Shown: positions 1-9,738 of the stretch, piece by piece
How the letters are laid out: each line of letters begins with the position of its first letter
How positions within the stretch are numbered: position 1 is the stretch's first letter
Source: Desulfobacula toluolica Tol2
GTDB taxonomy: Bacteria; Desulfobacterota; Desulfobacteria; Desulfobacterales; Desulfobacteraceae
Length of the DNA stretch: 64,000 nt
Assembly: GCF_000307105.1 (NCBI RefSeq)
Contig: NC_018645.1
Location: 942,578 to 1,006,577, forward strand
Reading direction: 5' to 3'
Notes under the pieces: generated by a model
Seen by the model: the letters and a program-made list of their open reading frames with translations, nothing else
Databases searched by the model: none
What the model was told of the DNA's origin: nothing
Program-made: the position numbers and the translations under genes

Positions 1-1
1 T

Positions 2-1015
2 TGTGAATGTTTTAAGATCTTGTTTTTTTAAAATAGCAAAATTCAATATACCACGTAAAAAACCATAACCATACCCGAAGTGATAGGCTGCAAATACTAT
101 CGGCATAACAGTAATATATTTCCAATTTGAAGATTCTTTGCAAGCCAGGAATGAAGCTACTGAATTTGTAAGTATATAACAAGCAAGGAGTATAACTAAT
201 GTTTTCAGATAAAGCTGACTAAATGGAGAAAGCACAGTTATAATGGCAAGTAAACCTACAAAAGCACCTGGAACAATATGACGGATCGAAGCAGGCATTT
301 TGTGTTTTTGAATCACCCTGACTTTCCAGTATCCATATTGTACATATTGCTTAAACAAAGTAACAATAGAATCACGTGGGTAATACCATGACTTTATTGC
401 AGGTGATTGCCATATCTTGCCACCGGATCGAATTAACCGCAAGTTAAGTTCGTCATCTTGATTGCGAACGAGTTCCTCATCAAAAAGGCCTATTTTTTCT
501 AAAGTTAATTTTTTCCAGCAACCATAAGTTATAGTATCAACATATCCTTCAAAATTCTTATCGTGAAATTTAGCCCCTCCAACCCCAAAGGGGCTTTTGT
601 AGGCGATACTTATGGCTTTTTGAATATAGGTATATGCTTTAGTCCTAGCGGCCCCCCCTACATTATCTGCTCCTGTTTGCTTAAGAATCTGAAAACATTG
701 GCTGATATAATCTGGTGCATATTCAGTATGAACGTCCATTCTAACGATTATCTCACCCCGAGCATTTTTTATACCAATATTCAAAGCAGTTGAAACAATT
801 TTTTGTGGATTATGCAAAAGCCTTACAAACGCATGCTCTTTCATATACATTTTAAGAAGTTCCCTTGTTCTATCATCACTCATGCCATCAACAACTATCA
901 CTTCTAATTTACTCTTTGGATAATCTTGAGAAATTATTGAATCAATGCATTTACGAATGAATTGTTCTTCATTACGGCAAGGAATGATGATGGAAATAAA
1001 AGGAATATTATTCAT
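2..1015 (-). CDS. Glycosyltransferase family 2 (ExoA-like), partial
   Basis: This minus-strand frame stays open from the ATG at 1013-1015 to the window edge with no in-frame stop, so the C-terminus is missing. The N-terminus reads MNNIPFISIIIPCRNEE, the typical GT-A nucleotide-binding start. It is followed by VVDGMSDD near residue 42 and a DxD-like RMDVHTEY near residue 100. Hydrophobic segments after about residue 240 suggest a membrane-anchored inner-membrane enzyme of the succinoglycan ExoA type. It is the last visible gene of the polysaccharide operon, 77 bp after the epimerase gene. It probably transfers a sugar from a nucleotide donor to a lipid-linked oligosaccharide; donor and acceptor cannot be told from sequence. 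Confidence 0.85.
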   Translation of the reverse strand, partial: MNNIPFISIIIPCRNEEQFIRKCIDSIISQDYPKSKLEVIVVDGMSDDRTRELLKMYMKEHAFVRLLHNPQKIVSTALNIGIKNARGEIIVRMDVHTEYAPDYISQCFQILKQTGADNVGGAARTKAYTYIQKAISIAYKSPFGVGGAKFHDKNFEGYVDTITYGCWKKLTLEKIGLFDEELVRNQDDELNLRLIRSGGKIWQSPAIKSWYYPRDSIVTLFKQYVQYGYWKVRVIQKHKMPASIRHIVPGAFVGLLAIITVLSPFSQLYLKTLVILLACYILTNSVASFLACKESSNWKYITVMPIVFAAYHFGYGYGFLRGILNFAILKKQDLKTFT

Positions 1016-1092
1016 AATATAGATACTACCTTTTTAAAAAATATTTAGAGAATTGAAGTTCTAAAAGTTAGTTGTTCTCTGTGAAAGTCAGT

Positions 1093-2232
1093 TTAAACAA
1101 TCCCCCACCACTTGTTACTGAGTTTAGTGTTGCCAAGTATTAATTTTAAAACTCGAAGAGAGGTGTTTTTAATTAAGTATTCCGCGGGGATATCGCTATA
1201 ATCATTATTATTTTCATGTTCATGAATTACTGTTCTTACTGCTCCTAAAACAATATTTTTTTCGAATCCAGTTAGGACAATAGTACCAGCATCTTGAGCT
1301 TCTGGTCTTTCCATACTCTGTCGAAGACTAATCGCTGGAAAAGATAGAATTGCAGACTCTTCACTGATTGTACCACTGTCAGACAGTGTGCATTTGGCAT
1401 GTATCTGTAAATGATTATAATCATGAAAACCAAAAGGTTTCATAAAAACAACCCGGTTATCAATATTTATATTTTTCAATTCTTCTAATCGCTTTTTCGT
1501 TCTTGGATGTGTCGATACTATAACACGAAAATCATATTCTTCTGCCAAACCATTTAAAATAGAAACTATCTTAACAAGATTGGCTGAATTATCTACATTT
1601 TCCTCACGATGTATTGAAGCCACAAAATATTTCTTTTTTGTGAGTTCCAAACTATCCATTATCTTTGAGTCATTAATTTTTTGCCCATAATAACTGAGTA
1701 CCTCATACATTGGCGATCCTGTTAGGTATATTCTTCTATGCTGAAGGCCTTCGCTGATTAAGTGTCTTCTTGCATGTTCTGTATAGACCAGATTAAAATC
1801 AGCTATATGATCGATGATTTTTCTGTTAATCTCTTCAGGAACATTGAAATCAAAACTACGATTCCCCGCTTCCATATGAAAAATAGGAATATGCAAACGT
1901 TTTGCCATATAGGCTGCAAGGCAAGAATTAGTATCTCCAAGCACTAAAACCGCATCAGGTTTTTCTTTTAAAAAGACATCTTCGGATTTACGGATAATAT
2001 CACCCACCGCATTGCCCAAGGATACGGCATTTATGCCCAAAAAATAATCAGGTCTACGCAATTCCAGATTTTCAAAGAAAACTTCATTCAGTTCATAATC
2101 ATAATTTTGTCCTGTATGGACAATTATATGATTCACATGATTATTTAAAACAGATATAACTCTGGACAATCTAATAATTTCTGGACGTGTGCCTACAATT
2201 GTCATTACTTTTAGTGGAGATAATACAGCCAT
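1093..2232 (-). CDS. capG: UDP-N-acetylglucosamine 2-epimerase family (CapG/FnlC type)
   Basis: The 379-aa product has the WecB/CapG fold. GTRPEIIRLSRV lies near residue 14, HTGQNYDYEL follows, and VLGDTNSCLAA and FHMEAGNR lie near residues 98-125. DSGTISEES and SMERPEAQDAGT are in the C-terminal half and bind UDP. Known CapG/FnlC enzymes catalyse the last 2-epimerisation that yields UDP-N-acetyl-L-fucosamine. The assignment to CapG rather than generic WecB rests on the two upstream neighbours, CapE- and CapF-like, with only 2 bp between CapF and this gene. The start at 2232 gives the usual short leader before KVMTIVGTRPE. Confidence 0.85.
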   Translation of the reverse strand: MAVLSPLKVMTIVGTRPEIIRLSRVISVLNNHVNHIIVHTGQNYDYELNEVFFENLELRRPDYFLGINAVSLGNAVGDIIRKSEDVFLKEKPDAVLVLGDTNSCLAAYMAKRLHIPIFHMEAGNRSFDFNVPEEINRKIIDHIADFNLVYTEHARRHLISEGLQHRRIYLTGSPMYEVLSYYGQKINDSKIMDSLELTKKKYFVASIHREENVDNSANLVKIVSILNGLAEEYDFRVIVSTHPRTKKRLEELKNINIDNRVVFMKPFGFHDYNHLQIHAKCTLSDSGTISEESAILSFPAISLRQSMERPEAQDAGTIVLTGFEKNIVLGAVRTVIHEHENNNDYSDIPAEYLIKNTSLRVLKLILGNTKLSNKWWGIV

Positions 2233-2234
2233 TA

Positions 2235-3374
2235 TTAAACAATTACCTTTTCAAAATAGGTGTCCGGATCATTATGATCATAAAATTCATTAATCCAAAA
2301 AAAAGTATATAAATCTTCATCACCGATGTTTACAATATTATGCGTGTACCAAATAGGTATATCTACAAATGCTGGAGCTTTACCATCCAATTCATATTCA
2401 ATAACATTATTAGTGCCAATTCTTCTTAATTGAATTAAACACTTTCCTTTAACAACAGCGAAACGTTCAGCCTTTCGGGTATGATAATGATCACCCCTGG
2501 TAATTCCAGGCTTTGTTAAGGAGTATGAACTTTGGCCAGCAGAATTAGCTCTAAGTAATTCAACAAATTCCCCTCTATTATCTTCATACTTTTGATAAAG
2601 ACAGGGAAAATAGTCATCGGGCATATAACATCTAAATGTATGAAAAAGATTTAATCTGAAAGAATCATTGATATTGGGAATACATCCCTTGCCCATATAC
2701 TCATTTTTATATTCAGTCAAAATTGATAAGATTTCTGAAACATTGGCGGTTTGAGAAGAAGGGACCTGATATACCGATGTCCTATTATCACATAGTATTT
2801 CATCTTCCTCCTCGATAATAATCCTAAAAATGAGATCAACCAACTCATTAATATAAATAAGTTTAAGCGTTCCATCAAGATGGATTTTTGGTTTTTCACC
2901 ATGGTTTAATTGATAACAGAAGGTTGCAACTACAGAATTATGGTATGGCTTTCCAAAAGGACCGTATACATTGGGAATAATTAATCCTGTAAATTTTGAA
3001 TTATTCCTGTTAGCCCATTCTTCAAACATACACCGTCCATTATGCTTTGATTTTCCATAGGGTGTTTCACCTTCTTCCTGTGTGGAAGATGAAAAGATGA
3101 TATGAGGTTTTGATTCTGTAGCAGAACATGCCGAAATAAGTTTTTTTATTAAACTGATATTGGTTTCATACAAAATTTCTGGATTTTCATGCCTGTTAAC
3201 AGCTGCAAGATGAACAATTACATCACATTTCGAAACAAAATTTTTCAATAATTTGAAATTGTCAAAAAAGAATTTTTCAAACAAAATTTGTTGGATATTC
3301 TCTTTTAATCCTAAATAATTAAATAAATGACTACCTACAAATCCTGATTGTCCTGTGATGCCGACTTTAATCAT
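2235..3374 (-). CDS. capF: CapF/FnlB-like bifunctional reductase-cupin epimerase
   Basis: The 379-aa protein has two domains. An N-terminal short-chain dehydrogenase fold carries TGQSGFVGSHL at residues 8-18 and FSSSTQEEGETPYGKSK near residue 95. A C-terminal cupin starts near residue 255 and carries GDHYHTRKAERFAVVKG with metal-binding histidines. This architecture matches CapF, which epimerises and then reduces UDP-2-acetamido-2,6-dideoxy-hexos-4-ulose to UDP-N-acetyl-6-deoxytalosamine with NADPH. It lies between the CapE- and CapG-like genes, in pathway order for UDP-L-FucNAc synthesis. Confidence 0.9.
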   Translation of the reverse strand: MIKVGITGQSGFVGSHLFNYLGLKENIQQILFEKFFFDNFKLLKNFVSKCDVIVHLAAVNRHENPEILYETNISLIKKLISACSATESKPHIIFSSSTQEEGETPYGKSKHNGRCMFEEWANRNNSKFTGLIIPNVYGPFGKPYHNSVVATFCYQLNHGEKPKIHLDGTLKLIYINELVDLIFRIIIEEEDEILCDNRTSVYQVPSSQTANVSEILSILTEYKNEYMGKGCIPNINDSFRLNLFHTFRCYMPDDYFPCLYQKYEDNRGEFVELLRANSAGQSSYSLTKPGITRGDHYHTRKAERFAVVKGKCLIQLRRIGTNNVIEYELDGKAPAFVDIPIWYTHNIVNIGDEDLYTFFWINEFYDHNDPDTYFEKVIV

Positions 3375-3413
3375 AATTTATCCAATTCATCCAATTGAGT
3401 CATTTTATAGTCA

Positions 3414-4463
3414 TCAACTATAAGATTTTTTCACTAAGTCAGGGCAAGTGTCGTTTTGAATTTTCGCAATATCATCCCTGATAATATCAAGTTTTAAAAG
3501 TATTTTTTTAGTATCCTCCAGATTTAGGCGCTTAGTATTATGAGAATGATACTCTTCAATTTTTGACATATTTTTCTTTCCTTCTGAAAAGTACAGGTCA
3601 TAATTCAAATCACGGTTATCTGCACTGATACGATAATATTCACCCATATCAGTAGCTTTGACCATCTCTTCACGACTGACCAACGTTTCAAAAATCTTTT
3701 CACCATGCCTGGTTCCAATATATTTAATTGGGTTGTCAGCATGATAAAGGCTTTTTAAGGCATGTGCCAGAGTATTAATAGTTGATGCAGGAGATTTTTG
3801 AACAAACATATCACCCGGCATACCATTTTCAAAAGCATATAAAACTAAATTTACAGCATCATCAAGTGTCATCATAAATCGAGTCATATCAGGATCAGTT
3901 ATTGTAAGAGGCATGCCTTCTTTAATCTGCTGAATAAAAAGTGGGATAACCGAGCCCCTTGAAGCCATGACATTTCCATATCGAGTGCCACACATTACAG
4001 TTATGTCACTATTCCGGCTCATTGCCACCATGACTTTTTCCATAAGAGCCTTTGATAATCCCATAGCATTAATGGGGTAAACAGCCTTGTCAGTACTCAG
4101 TACAATAACCTTTTTAATTCCAAATTTTAATGCGGCATGAAGTATATTTTCTGCACCCATCACGTTAGTCTTTACTGCCTGCATTGGGAAAAATTCACAT
4201 GATGGAACCTGTTTTAATGCAGCCGCATGGAAAACATAATCAACACCTCTCATTACATTGTCCACACTGTTTTTATCACGCACATCTCCGATAAAGAATT
4301 TTACTTTAGTATTATTAATTTTCTTTCTCAAATCATCTTGTTTTTTCTCATCACGGCTGAAGATTCTAATTTCACCAATTTTGGATTTAATGAAACGCTT
4401 TAGAACAGCCGTGCCAAAAGATCCTGTCCCACCACTTATAAGAAGAACTCTATCTGTCAACAT
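3414..4463 (-). CDS. capE: UDP-GlcNAc 4,6-dehydratase/5-epimerase (CapE/FnlA type)
   Basis: The 349-aa protein is an extended SDR of the Polysacc_synt_2 family. A Rossmann motif SGGTGSFGTAVL lies at residues 10-21, VFHAAALKQVP near residue 81, and LSTDKAVYPINAMGLSK near residue 122, where Met replaces the usual catalytic Tyr (MxxxK). The family converts UDP-GlcNAc to UDP-2-acetamido-2,6-dideoxy-beta-L-arabino-hexos-4-ulose, the first step to UDP-L-FucNAc. CapF- and CapG-like genes follow directly. A second related enzyme (15893-16972) is more FlaA1/CapD-like, so the two probably serve different sugars. Confidence 0.9.
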   Translation of the reverse strand: MLTDRVLLISGGTGSFGTAVLKRFIKSKIGEIRIFSRDEKKQDDLRKKINNTKVKFFIGDVRDKNSVDNVMRGVDYVFHAAALKQVPSCEFFPMQAVKTNVMGAENILHAALKFGIKKVIVLSTDKAVYPINAMGLSKALMEKVMVAMSRNSDITVMCGTRYGNVMASRGSVIPLFIQQIKEGMPLTITDPDMTRFMMTLDDAVNLVLYAFENGMPGDMFVQKSPASTINTLAHALKSLYHADNPIKYIGTRHGEKIFETLVSREEMVKATDMGEYYRISADNRDLNYDLYFSEGKKNMSKIEEYHSHNTKRLNLEDTKKILLKLDIIRDDIAKIQNDTCPDLVKKSYS

Positions 4464-4590
4464 TTATATTTAACACCTCTAATCATGTAATTGCATTCCT
4501 GTTTGCCATAATTAACCTCTTCAAATCATTCTCAACATTATCAAATATCGGAAACCACCAGCATAGATAGTTGCTGGTTAATATCAATTA

Positions 4591-5970
4591 TTACGCTTGT
4601 CGGTCATGCCAGTTATTATACGCTTTTAATAATTCCTGTCTAAAATTTTCCCGTCGGGACTCGAAATCGAAAGCTTTCATTGCAAAGCATCGACCGTTTT
4701 CTCCCAAAGCTATACGCTTCTCATGATTTTTAATCAAATCTTTCAAAACAGATTTTATCGAGCGCTCTTCAAATGAACCCAATACAAAGCCAGTATCATG
4801 CTCTCCAACCAGGCGAATGGAAGCAAGGCTGGGTTCTCCAAACGCCAGAATAGGCCGACCCGCCATCATATACTGACTGATTTTGCTGGAAAGAGACCAT
4901 TTCGTATACTTCACGTAATCGGCGCCAAAAGATTCCACATGCACAAGCACATCTGCCTTATGAAAAATATTAGGCAAATCAGAAACCGGTACCCAAGGCT
5001 GTAGATTAACGATCGGAAAATTTTCTAATTTTCTACCATACACTTCAATTGAAGCAGGACTTGTATAAATAGTTAAGCACCCGTAAATACCTTCTTTCGC
5101 CAGTTTTGAAAGTGAATTGCCCAGTTTTTGCAATAAATGCCAACGGCCCAAAGTGATGTTTCCGGCAAAAACAAACTTGATTGGTTCTTTTGGGTGGTGA
5201 AAATACGGCAAAGGGTCATAATCTGAAGCTTGGCAGAGCGTCGTAAACCAACTCCAATCACACCCGTATCTGCGCTGATATTCTTGGGCCATGTGTGGGC
5301 CGATTGCAGCATGCCCTGTCGCGTATTCAATTGCTTCTTTAAGCCAATATACGGACATTTTTTTTAAATAATTTTGAGAAAACTCACCGTCATAGAGTGA
5401 AGTTACATAATCATCCACAATATGCAGATAAAGCGGCACACGAGCTTTTTTGCAGGCAAGGGTTACAGCCTTGGCCAAAAAATAGTTTCCCACCAATGCA
5501 TAAACTATTTCCGGTCGTAGACAGCGAAGAGAATTTTCAAGTTTACTGATATAAGCGGATCGACTGCACAAATATTCCCTCAAAGGAGAAAACAATATTT
5601 TTAGATAAGGAAACCACGGTTTAATTCGTTTTCCCCATGCCGGTAATCGAGCATAGCTACTCTTTCGAAGTTGGGAGGCAGATGAATTAATTTTTTTGAC
5701 CCCACCCACAGGCGGAATAATATAATAATCCTTGCAACTGTCAAAATCCGGGGTACCCGACTCAAGAAAAGGGGTTACAATTTGTACAAGCTTATCCCGG
5801 GGCCAACTTCCCAGTAAAGAATGCATTATTCCACCTGTAGATGTACCGCTTTGGATAGCATTACTAGCAACCACAACCGTCCGTAAATATGAATGATTTT
5901 CCAACAATATTTTTCTTTGATTTGTCATTGAAAGCTTACTGTTTGCCTCCTTCATGATATTCGAATTCAT
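4591..5970 (-). CDS. Glycosyltransferase, GT4-like
   Basis: The 459-aa protein is a GT-B type glycosyltransferase. VVVASNAIQSGTSTGGIMHSL near residues 32-52 is a glycine-rich acceptor-side loop. FVFAGNITLGRWHLLQKL near residue 270 opens the donor domain, and LPNIFHKADVLVHVE and SLSSKISQYMMAGRPILAFGEP carry the donor-binding residues near 330-380. It is probably a cytoplasmic, membrane-peripheral enzyme that extends the repeat unit. The gaps of about 70 and 127 bp on its sides are larger than elsewhere in the operon. The start is uncertain: several in-frame Met codons lie in the first 15 residues and Shine-Dalgarno placement does not decide between them. Confidence 0.8.
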   Translation of the reverse strand: MNSNIMKEANSKLSMTNQRKILLENHSYLRTVVVASNAIQSGTSTGGIMHSLLGSWPRDKLVQIVTPFLESGTPDFDSCKDYYIIPPVGGVKKINSSASQLRKSSYARLPAWGKRIKPWFPYLKILFSPLREYLCSRSAYISKLENSLRCLRPEIVYALVGNYFLAKAVTLACKKARVPLYLHIVDDYVTSLYDGEFSQNYLKKMSVYWLKEAIEYATGHAAIGPHMAQEYQRRYGCDWSWFTTLCQASDYDPLPYFHHPKEPIKFVFAGNITLGRWHLLQKLGNSLSKLAKEGIYGCLTIYTSPASIEVYGRKLENFPIVNLQPWVPVSDLPNIFHKADVLVHVESFGADYVKYTKWSLSSKISQYMMAGRPILAFGEPSLASIRLVGEHDTGFVLGSFEERSIKSVLKDLIKNHEKRIALGENGRCFAMKAFDFESRRENFRQELLKAYNNWHDRQA

Positions 5971-6038
5971 AGATCCGCAGCAATAGAGATATATAGAGCA
6001 AGGCTTTTCTTGTTACAAAACCCACTTGCAATTTACAA

Positions 6039-7292
6039 TTATACAATACTCTGAAATATCTGCATTAAACTGTCAGTAATTTTTTGAGAATCATGACGGT
6101 ACAATGCTGTTTTACGTGCATTTTGTGATAATTTTATGCAAAGATTTTTGTCTTCAAACAAGGCTCGAATTTGCTCAGCTAAAACCACGGCATCTCCGGC
6201 TGGAAACATTAAGGCTTCCATTCTGTCATGAGCAATAGTACCCATTCCCCCGACATATGCAGCAACGCTGGGAGTACCAACAAGCATTGATTCACAAAGC
6301 GAAGTGGATGAATTTTCAATAAAAGAGGGCATTGCAAAAACATGTGCTTTCGTCAATTCTACAGCCATGGCTGAAGCATCAAGATTTCCAAGTCCTTTCA
6401 CATTGTTCTGCAAACCCCATTTTTGAATAAGATGACAAAGAAATTTTTCGTATCCCTTCATTTGAATATTGGGCCATGATTTATTCAGTTCCAGACGAAT
6501 TCCTGGGAATCGAAGGCTCACATCAGGGAAATCACGCCTTAGATAATTCACCGCTTCAAGTAGAATATGCAGCCCCTTTCGTGGCAGAAGACCGTTTATT
6601 GAAAAAATTCTATACTGTTCCGAAACTGCAATATCCCATTTTGCTTTGCAAAACTCAGCATGCATAATATTATCAACATGATAATACGCTGCATGGGGAG
6701 CGATAGCCCGGGCATAGGCTTTACTCCATTGAGTCCGACCAAGGATATGACAAAAACGCCGAAGAGTTTCGACCTCCAACTTAGCCTGACGTTTTTCCAT
6801 AGGGGATTTATATAAAAAATATTCAAGCCAGTCTTTAGCAGTTCGGCAACGCAAAAGCGTTGAAATATTCATGCATGAACGTTCCGCATCTCTACAAGTA
6901 GAAACCAGACCCTGAATAGCCACCACCGAAGGAATGTTCGGAGCCACTGTGGATACAGCAAGTCCATAGTTATACTCCGTTCCCTGAACGTAGATTACAT
7001 CAGGCTGGAAGTCACTGATCGCTTGTGCAAAGCCAGTCAAAATTTGACGGTTGGGCCAATGTGTAATGGCATATGAACTGCCTTGGACAATATAATGCAT
7101 GATATGACCGTCTTCATATTTGCCCGGAGATGCTTGAGGGTGCATTGTAAGCACCCCAAGCTTTAAATCTGGAAAACGGGAGGTCAAAGCTTCCACATCG
7201 GTGAGTAACCATCCTCCGCCCACATGACTATCCAAATCACACATCTGTGCAATTGACGGAAAAATAATATTTGATGTCATTAACAGCTTCAT
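6039..7292 (-). CDS. Glycosyltransferase family 4
   Basis: The 417-aa protein has a GT-B layout. FSINGLLPRKGLHILLEAVNYL, near residue 230, is the usual start of the donor-binding domain; VKGLGNLDASAMAVELTKAHVFAMPSF and SLCESMLVGTPSVAAYVGGMGTIAHD carry the E-x7-E-like nucleotide-sugar site near residues 300-350. The start overlaps the stop of the polymerase gene by 4 bp (ATGA), indicating translational coupling. It likely adds one sugar of the repeat unit on the cytoplasmic face. The donor sugar is not predictable from sequence. Confidence 0.88.
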   Translation of the reverse strand: MKLLMTSNIIFPSIAQMCDLDSHVGGGWLLTDVEALTSRFPDLKLGVLTMHPQASPGKYEDGHIMHYIVQGSSYAITHWPNRQILTGFAQAISDFQPDVIYVQGTEYNYGLAVSTVAPNIPSVVAIQGLVSTCRDAERSCMNISTLLRCRTAKDWLEYFLYKSPMEKRQAKLEVETLRRFCHILGRTQWSKAYARAIAPHAAYYHVDNIMHAEFCKAKWDIAVSEQYRIFSINGLLPRKGLHILLEAVNYLRRDFPDVSLRFPGIRLELNKSWPNIQMKGYEKFLCHLIQKWGLQNNVKGLGNLDASAMAVELTKAHVFAMPSFIENSSTSLCESMLVGTPSVAAYVGGMGTIAHDRMEALMFPAGDAVVLAEQIRALFEDKNLCIKLSQNARKTALYRHDSQKITDSLMQIFQSIV

Positions 7293-8557
7293 TTTGCAAC
7301 AGCTCCTTTAAGATAAGTACGAGAGGTATCTTTTTGATTGTACTTCGGCATGAAATCAACAAACAACAACAGAATAGGCAGTACAATAAATGTGGTTGAG
7401 TTACATACCGTCACCAGCCAATAAATAAACCAGGAAATGCTGTGAGCAGCTCTGTAAAAGTTTCTTGAAGAAGCTCTCCAATTTAAAAAGGCAACCCATG
7501 ACAGGAGGAACTGAAACGCAAATATTGGGAAATTACCAATAATCCCGAAATAGGCCCATCCATCCATAAAAGACGAATGCCCACCTATTTTACAAGTTCT
7601 ATTGGTAAATCCTGTGCCAAACAGGGGGGTTTCAAGAAAAGTATTCAAAGAACGGAAAAACATTTTTCCCCGACCTGTGGGATCACCTTGCGATATTCCG
7701 GAGTCCGCAACACCTGTAAATATACGTTCTCCTTTTTTTATTATAAACTCAATAGGTTCAAATTGAGAACCAAGCAAGCTAGTTATTGGTCCAATACTGA
7801 CTATTAACACCAACGGCAAAAGATACAGAATCGTTTTTTTTTTGAAAGATTTTGTGTAGAAAAAAATATACACCAACAATACAAAGATGCCACCGATAAA
7901 ACAGGTTGCAACCAAGGTCAAAGTAGACAACAATAATATGGAACCAATAATAATAATTGATATAAATAAAATGTGTTTAAAGAATATAGATTTGGTACTT
8001 GAAAACAGAACAATGAAAGTTGTAAAGGGAATAGAAAGCGCATAGAGTTGTGGATATCCTAAAAATCCAAGTCGATACAAATCAGCAATCAATGGATTAT
8101 CCGAATTAGTAGCCAACATTCGAGTGATATATGGTCTTGCAATCAGTTCCGGAATGGTTTGCACGGTTAAAATTGCAATCAAAACAAGCAGCCAGTATCG
8201 AATTAACCGAAGGCGATCAGGAAAATGGACCTGGTAGTGACTGGCAACGATTATAACCAGGATACTATAGATAGGTCCTGCTATAAAAATATCATAATAT
8301 CCAACATTTCCCACGCGCAAATTAAGCTGTACAACCATTAGGAAATAAAGTAAACACAAAATAGGTAGGGCCGTTTTTTTCATCGTAATGACAAGTCTTC
8401 CGTCCAAAGTGAAAATTATCCATAGAATAAACGTCGCAAGCACCAACATAGGTCGACCGTAATAAAAAGACTGCGGTAAAATCATGGCAAGCCCAAACAA
8501 CACGGCTGTGCAATCGCGTATGATGTTGCGGGATATGGCAAAACGATGGATTTTCAT
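7289..8557 (-). CDS. O-antigen/EPS polymerase-like membrane protein (Wzy type)
   Basis: The 422-aa protein is almost entirely hydrophobic, with about 10-12 predicted membrane segments. A large loop near residues 265-335 contains GDPTGRGKMFFRSLNTFLETPLFGTGF and HSSFMDGWAYFGIIGNFP. This is the Wzy_C/O-antigen ligase pattern, in which a periplasmic loop carries conserved Gly, Arg and His residues. It overlaps both neighbouring glycosyltransferase genes by 4 bp. In a Wzx/Wzy system it would polymerise flipped repeat units in the periplasm. A ligase role is possible, but the flippase in the same operon favours polymerase. Confidence 0.8.
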   Translation of the reverse strand: MKIHRFAISRNIIRDCTAVLFGLAMILPQSFYYGRPMLVLATFILWIIFTLDGRLVITMKKTALPILCLLYFLMVVQLNLRVGNVGYYDIFIAGPIYSILVIIVASHYQVHFPDRLRLIRYWLLVLIAILTVQTIPELIARPYITRMLATNSDNPLIADLYRLGFLGYPQLYALSIPFTTFIVLFSSTKSIFFKHILFISIIIIGSILLLSTLTLVATCFIGGIFVLLVYIFFYTKSFKKKTILYLLPLVLIVSIGPITSLLGSQFEPIEFIIKKGERIFTGVADSGISQGDPTGRGKMFFRSLNTFLETPLFGTGFTNRTCKIGGHSSFMDGWAYFGIIGNFPIFAFQFLLSWVAFLNWRASSRNFYRAAHSISWFIYWLVTVCNSTTFIVLPILLLFVDFMPKYNQKDTSRTYLKGAVAK

Positions 8558-9702
8558 TGGGCGTGTCTATCGGGATTTGCCAATGGATATGTTGGTCGAA
8601 CATCATTATGCTTATTTTTGAATTCGTAACGCAAGATGGCACCCAAATATTCAGCAAGGCGTTTGGACGAAAGGTTCGGCAGATATTCACTCGCCAGTGT
8701 TTTCCAGTGTTCTGCAATTTCTGGTTTTTCTATCAAGCAATCAACGGCATTTCGCAACTCTGAGATATTGCCGGCTCTGACAATTCGACCGGCACCGCTG
8801 TATTTCACCATATCAAGAGAACCCACTTTATCAGTTATAATTACACCGATACCGGATGCAATTGCCTCGCTGCCTGCCATACCCCATCCGTCATAACGAC
8901 TCGGGACCAAGCATACATCGTGTTCCGCAAGGAGTTTAAAAATTTGATCATGGCGAACAGGACCCAAAAAATTAATTTTTTCGTAAAGACCTTGATTTAA
9001 TAATTGTTTTTTCATTTTAAGAGTCGGTTCGAATCCGGCAACGCTCAACTGCCACTCTTTATCTGCAAGATGCACAAAGGCTTTGAGTAAGACATCAATT
9101 CCTTTTGTTTTGGAATTTCTTCCGACATATATAAATCGAAGTGGTCTTGACTTACATTTTTTTTCAGTTTTATCAGTCTGGGTTGGATTCATTCGCAGAG
9201 CATAGGAAAACGGATAGAGTTTATCACTCGATATTCCCAGTCGCTTGAACGAACGTACCCCCAAATTCCCCATGGCGAGAAAGGCAGACAAATACCTGTT
9301 GCAGCGCAAAAATCGCCAGTAATAAATCGGTGCTTTCAATTTCATTTTCAATTGCCGAAAGTCGATTCGTTCAGAAATAATCATCACCCGAGGATTTGAA
9401 ATTTTTTTCAGTCCCTTCATTGCCAAGTCAGCACTGCGGGAGCCCAGTCCCAAAATATGAACGGCATCAGCATGTTTTTGAATGTATTCGTATACAAATA
9501 TTTGAGGTGTTACCAAACACTCATTCAGGTAAAAAATCCTGATTCCTTTTAAATCCGGTACCTGCCAACCGAGCTTTATTCGGCTTTCAAGAATGCGTTC
9601 TTCGGCAATAACCGTAATCTCTTCCGCCCAGATATCAGCGAGTTCCCGCCACAGTGATGCCATATTTATTGAAGGAATATTCACCCAAAAAACGATTTTC
9701 AT
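8554..9702 (-). CDS. Glycosyltransferase family 4
   Basis: The product is about 382 aa. The donor domain starts at LRFIYVGRNSKTKGIDVLLKAF near residue 190, and FKLLAEHDVCLVPSRYDGWGMAGSEAIASG near residue 270 is a canonical GT4 donor site including the EAIASG motif. I place the start at the ATG at 9700-9702, which has an AGG 7 nt upstream and begins MKIVFWVNIP. The frame can extend to a GTG at 9715-9717, but that would add an unusual five residues. The 3' end overlaps the polymerase gene by 4 bp. It is expected to assemble the repeat unit in the cytoplasm. Confidence 0.88.
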   Translation of the reverse strand: MKIVFWVNIPSINMASLWRELADIWAEEITVIAEERILESRIKLGWQVPDLKGIRIFYLNECLVTPQIFVYEYIQKHADAVHILGLGSRSADLAMKGLKKISNPRVMIISERIDFRQLKMKLKAPIYYWRFLRCNRYLSAFLAMGNLGVRSFKRLGISSDKLYPFSYALRMNPTQTDKTEKKCKSRPLRFIYVGRNSKTKGIDVLLKAFVHLADKEWQLSVAGFEPTLKMKKQLLNQGLYEKINFLGPVRHDQIFKLLAEHDVCLVPSRYDGWGMAGSEAIASGIGVIITDKVGSLDMVKYSGAGRIVRAGNISELRNAVDCLIEKPEIAEHWKTLASEYLPNLSSKRLAEYLGAILRYEFKNKHNDVRPTYPLANPDRHAQ

Positions 9703-9738
9703 TTTACAACCTATCACAGAAAATTAGTCTGCGGACAA

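Noticed and set aside
563-793. Plus-strand 76-aa frame
   Set aside because: It lies antisense to the partial GT2 gene, which is open without stop across the region.
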